Below are positions 60,066 to 64,000 of a stretch of DNA of 64,000 nucleotides, piece by piece (the first letter of the stretch is position 1; each line of letters starts with the position of its first letter). The notes beneath the pieces were generated by a model, which worked only from the letters and a program-made list of their open reading frames with translations, did no database searches and was not told where the DNA came from. The position numbers and the translations under genes are program-made. This DNA comes from Ailanthus altissimus (lineage: Eukaryota > Streptophyta > Magnoliopsida > Sapindales > Simaroubaceae): the NCBI GenBank assembly GCA_946807835.1, contig OX327697.1, positions 16,626,001-16,690,000 on the forward strand. The letters are read 5' to 3'.

Positions 60066-61317
60066 TGATAAGCATAAATTGTATCTATTATTTGCACAAC
60101 CTTAACTTAATTAATTGCTCATCTTAATAAAAACATTAGACTTTTTATATATTTTATTATTATTTTGTAGGTTTAGAGTAAATGGAACAAATAAGGATGA
60201 AAATTTAAAGAAAATAAGGCAAAATATCAAAATTACTACAGTAAATTGCTACAGTATTTGTGAACAGTGATTTCGCCCCACCGATGAATAATGTTCACTA
60301 TAGCGGTGAACAGTATATATTCCAGTGAAAATCAAGTTTTGCCCCAGTGATTTGATGATTCCTAAACCAACAAGAGAAACAACTACAAGACTCCAATCAA
60401 TCTATATTAAGGCCACTCATTTTAGTCCTAAAGAACACACAGCTTAACCCTCTTTAGAATCAAAAGAGTAATTAGAACATAATTAGAACAATTTAGAGAG
60501 AGAATTTCAAGAGAAGCAAGAGATTATTGATGAATCTTTGGCGTATAAACCAACTCTAAATTGACGTCTATATTAGTTTCCTTTTGATTGTATCATATTT
60601 GTTTTATTTTTCAGCTATAATTCTCTTGTTATCATGAACTAATATATTTTTAGAGTAATTACTTGAACTCAATATGTGTGCTTAATTGTTATATTTTTTT
60701 AATATTTGTTTGAATTCAATTCTTTATTATTCAAATTATTTGTTCAAAATGCTTCATTATATCTTATCAATATTGTGATTAAATTGAGAATACTCTGATA
60801 AATTCGAGAGAGGCATCATAGTATTTTGACCTAGCGTATTTGACATATGATTGTCGAAAAATTTACAAGTTCTAATTTATGATAAAGATATACCTAATTC
60901 GCATGTATGGTCAATAAAACTTGTTCTTAATGAATCTTGACTTAATACAATTACCATATAGATATAGGTATTTGGTAAATTTAGATATACTTACTTGATC
61001 TTAAAAGAGGCTTGTAAATACATTAGTGTCTTGTCTAATAATAAAGATTGAGGGATATAAATATTAAATAATTAATCTTTAGAAAACATATTGAAGAATA
61101 GTAATTAACTCTAAGCTTTCTCTATATTGCTATTTTTCTTGAGTTGTAAGTTGTATTATTTATTTTTTGCACTTTTATTTTATTTTATTTGTAAATTGAG
61201 GAATTTATTTTGTAGATAATTACTTGAAAGACATAATTTAGTACTTGGTTGAGAATAATATTTATCCATGAGGGTTCGCCATCCGACTTTATAGTCTTTT
61301 TGTTACTTGTTACAATA
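60066..61317 (+). repeat. 3' LTR of element G (3' end missing)
   Basis: TGATAAGCATAAATTGTATC start. GCCCCACCGA and GCCCCAGTGA pieces near 60285-60350 look like an eroded GC-rich island. GAACTCAATATGTGTGC near 60665. Loses similarity to the 5' copy after ACTTGTTACAATA. Confidence 0.75.
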
Positions 61318-61369
61318 ATCTATTAAATACGTTTAATTAGATTAAGGCAGTGAATTCATTAATTGTTTA

Positions 61370-61948
61370 AAAGAGAATGAGATTCTCGCTCAGTATAGCC
61401 TTTTAGGTATTCTTCATTACAATGGTATTTTAGAGATAAGGAATCAGAGTTTATTAGATAAAATTTGATTGATGATGAGGTTTACTTATCTTTTTGCATA
61501 TCTTTAGGTATATGCTCTACACGTTGCTGCTTATTTATTGAATAGAGTTCTATCAAAGGTCATTCTTACCCTTTCATATAAGATATAGACTAGTAAGAAA
61601 CCAAGTCTTAAGTATTTTAAAGTTTGGGATCGTCTTACTTATGTAAAATTTACGCAATAGAATAAACTTACACGTAAGAGGTATAAGTATTGGTTCATTA
61701 GATATCCCCAAGCATTCATTGGGATATCAAATCTATAATCTTGAAGAATGAAATGTATTCGTTGCTCATATGCCACTTTTCTAGTGATACAGTTTTTGCT
61801 GGATCATGAGAATTGTAGAAAGGTTGTACTTAATGAAGTTAATTAGTATAGTGATAAACCATTGGTGGAACATCAAGATATAATGCTTGAAGATGCCTTT
61901 GATATTTTTCAGTTGAAGAAAATGATCATTTGACTTAAAAAGAATAGG
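61370..61948 (+). pseudogene. Copia integrase C-terminal remnant
   Basis: Decayed but readable: RNQSLLDKI near 61450, YALHVAAYLLNRVLSKVI near 61511-61565, KPSLKYFKVWDRLTYVKFTQ near 61598-61660, and then LLDHENCRKVVLNEVN followed by KPLVEHQDIMLEDAFDIF (61795-61908). It is in the order of Tnt1-type pol between integrase core and RT. It resumes at 63563 after insertion of LTR H. Confidence 0.75.
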
Positions 61949-63562
61949 TGTTGGACATTGGTCGCGAAATTAAACACGTATGAATATTAAACCACAAGTG
62001 CATGGTCCATAACCAAGTAATTTAGTGTGAGTAGAGTATCGTCCCACGAGGATTGGTTTCTAATTTAAAACTAAGTACTAATTCATTCACAATCTAACTT
62101 TATGGAGGCTAATTAAAAATACTAACATGGTTAAGGAAACTAAAAGTATTAAAATTAATGAAAAGTCAAACACGTTTAAGGGGATGAAAGTTCTTATAAC
62201 AATAGGTCCTAAGGTCTTAAATTCACTCTACCTTTCCTAAGTTCTTTAGTAATAATGATTATCGATTACTCTTATGAATCCATTAACCAAGGGCTTAGAA
62301 ATAGGCTCACTACCTCTCTTGAGTGTTAAGTGAGACTGTACGCACACACAATCAAGTTGATATTCCTATCTAACTTAGTCATCTATACATGCATTATGCC
62401 ACCCTTAAGAGGTTACATTAATTCTATTAATTTCTCAACTTAAAATAATAAAAGGCTATACTAATCAAATCCAATACATGAGTTAAAATTTTCCAAGCAC
62501 ATAACTCATAAGTCTAAATCATCTAATCAAATTTTCAATTCAATTAGAAGCATTAAATTCAAAAACTCATAAATAAATGAGGAAAAATATAGTTATTAAT
62601 CAATTACATACATCAAAACATAGTACTTAGTAGCATTGCATTAAACCTTAGAATATAAAGTTTAGTTATCTATAGTCAAATACTAAAATACATTAAACCA
62701 AAGGTTCATATAAGTAATCATGTTTAAAACAACAAGAACTACAAATATAAACTTTAAATAACAGTAAATGAGACAAAGATAGAATGAAAACTATTTGTAG
62801 ACACTCTTGAAGCCTTTAATCTTTAGTGGTGTTCCAAAGTCAAAACTCTAAGGATGTATTATTTAAGAGGTCTCCAACTCCTTGATCGTGTTTTTCTTCT
62901 CCCAAGTTGGTTTCAAATGTTGATTGCTATTTCCTTTAAGAAAAAGGAAGGATTTTTTTAACTTAGAATGGCTTTCTTTGGTAAAGAGCCAAAGTTGAAA
63001 CATCCAACCTCCCAGAAAATTTCAAAATTAGTAGCTTTTTATAGTACAAGAAAAACCAATAATACTGCAACATTTCTCTTGAAATGTAGGTGTGTTCCCA
63101 ACTGTACTGTACAAATGTCATGGAATTCTTGTTTTCAACATTGGGGCATTCTCGCACGGCTATGCCACTAAACCAGTGCAGGAACATTGGCTGTCTTAGG
63201 GATTCTCAGGAATTTACGCAACCTCATTCCCATCCTCACGCTATAATGTTCATCTTTCTCAAAAACACAGAGGCATTGGTAAGTTAATGCTAAGGTGTTC
63301 ATCCAAATGGATGAACGCTGGCATGTTTGATGATAGAATGTTACGCGTTTATCCCTTTCTTTTAAAGCCTTTTCTGAATTTTTTTTTTCCTTTGGCTCCA
63401 TTTTTTATGCTTTTCCTTTCAATTTATCAATATCATTATCTGTCCTACAAAAACACTTAAGTACACAAATATCATGCAATTACTTAAAAATGCCAAGAAT
63501 TTAAGTCAAAACAATATCAAAATACATATCAAATTCATACTCATCTGACATCCATTCACATA
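61949..63562 (-). mobile_element. Inverted solo LTR H in copia pol
   Basis: Plus strand TGTTGGACATTGGTCGCG at 61949. On the minus strand its end carries the CCTCGTGGGACGATAC motif near 62040-62055, typical of the 3' part of plant gypsy LTRs. The right edge is near TTCACA (about 63562), where copia RT-proximal sequence restarts. No internal region. Target duplication is not clear (ATAGG left, ATAAG-like right). The open frames at 62963-63401 are inside this LTR and look incidental. Confidence 0.6.
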
Positions 63563-63772
63563 AGCGGCAAGGTACCATGAAAATCGAGATTAATTCTATG
63601 TATGACATCAAGTTTGGAACTTAGTTAAGCTTTTCGAAGGAATTGTTCCTATCGGTTGTAAATAGGTTTACAGGTGGAAGTGGGGGTCTATTATGACAAT
63701 AAAAGTTTTCAAGGCCTTACTGATTGCAAAAGGATACGCTTAGAAATCTGGGATAGATTATGAGGAGATCTT
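63563..63772 (+). pseudogene. Copia RT N-terminal remnant
   Basis: MKIEINSMYDIKFGT, then EGIVPIGCK.VYRWK, FKALLIAKGYA and KSGIDYEEIF, the start of copia RT (..EGxxPIGCKWVYK..KARLVAKGYTQ..DYEETF). It carries at least three stops and is cut at 63773 by a C-type LTR. Confidence 0.8.
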
Positions 63773-64000
63773 TATTGGAAATGGTGCTTATGTGCCATTC
63801 CAATATTGCATGAATATTAATTATTTAATATTTATACAATAAACATTTCAAGTAAATTTGTTAATATTAATTATATATGGTATGATACTTATAATATTTC
63901 AAACATTGTATGATCTAAAAGAGTTCTGATCTAGCCAAGAGGAGTTTACCACTGCTAGTTAGTAATGCTGAGACTTATAATTGCCAATAGATAGCATTGC
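63773..64000 (+). mobile_element. Start of a third C-type LTR
   Basis: TATTGGAAATGGTGCTTATGTGCCATTCC corresponds to the starts at 10443 and 26300, with TA in place of TG. It runs to the window end and matches C through ATGATCTAAAAGAGTTC. Confidence 0.75.

Larger units (their letters stand above)
56610..61317 (+). mobile_element. Athila-like element G, pol-less, both LTRs truncated
   Basis: 5' LTR about 56610-57412 (first half missing), primer-like TGGTGCCGTTGCCAAGGA at 57424, internal part 57413-60065, 3' LTR from 60066 (TGATAAGCATAAATTG) to about 61317, its last 40 or so bases replaced by copia DNA. The interior has only gag C-terminal and integrase-tail remnants, a 3' noncoding part with AAATTTGGGGTAGGGAAAC (58696), a (CA)n run (59798-59817) and the terminal AAGTTTGGGGGAG. 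The order is the same as in element 1, with gag N-terminus also lost. Confidence 0.8.

Noticed and set aside
62963..63401. Overlapping open frames on both strands
   Set aside because: Inside solo LTR H, overlapping each other, no recognisable domain.

Overview
This is a repeat-dominated, AT-rich stretch of plant nuclear DNA, most probably from a eudicot with a large genome. Nearly all of it is LTR retrotransposons of Ty3/gypsy (Athila/Tat-like, tRNA-Asp-type primer sites) and Ty1/copia type, many nested in each other. The plant assignment rests on those retrotransposon families, on a host TPX2-family gene with introns, and on a copy of a LONELY GUY (LOG) cytokinin-activation gene. I cannot name the species.

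Layout. 1-263: end of an Athila-like LTR (minus). 264-1336 and 7265-8195: a minus-strand copia element split by a pol-less Athila-like element (1337-7264). 8196-9510: 3' end and LTR of another copia (plus). 9511-10097 resuming at 34294: a decayed Ty3/gypsy protease region that received copia element E (10098-34288, target duplication GATGC). Inside the 5' LTR of E sits a 2.6 kb solo LTR C (10443-26009, TAATA). Inside C sits solo LTR B1 (12035-24949, CATTC). Inside B1 sits a full Athila-like element A (13029-24450, ATTAC), the youngest and best preserved, with gag, protease, RT, RNase H, integrase and an env-position ORF. Element E also carries a second C-type LTR (26300-28474) and solo LTR B2 (29035-30417, GAAGG). 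35155-36555: solo LTR B3. 37654-49907: a second full Athila/Tat-like element F (TGTAC) with decayed gag-pol, an unidentified extra ORF, and an intron-less LOG gene copy between integrase and the 3' LTR.

49913-55562 is the only stretch that looks like host sequence: a small five-exon TPX2-domain gene (51295-53398, minus) and AT-rich intergenic DNA. 55563-56600 is an inverted Athila-like LTR fragment, head to head with G (about 56610-61317), a second pol-less Athila-like derivative. From 61318 to the end is a copia pol fragment (plus) interrupted by an inverted solo LTR H (61949-63562) and by the start of a third C-type LTR (63773-64000).

Most coding regions are pseudogenes. The likely intact ORF is the env-position ORF of A; the TPX2 gene is plausibly expressed. 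The most notable observations are the LOG copy captured within element F, two independent pol-less elements sharing the same gag-to-integrase-tail fusion, GC-rich palindromic islands recurring in otherwise AT-rich LTRs, and a nest whose order is fixed by target-site duplications readable at every level.
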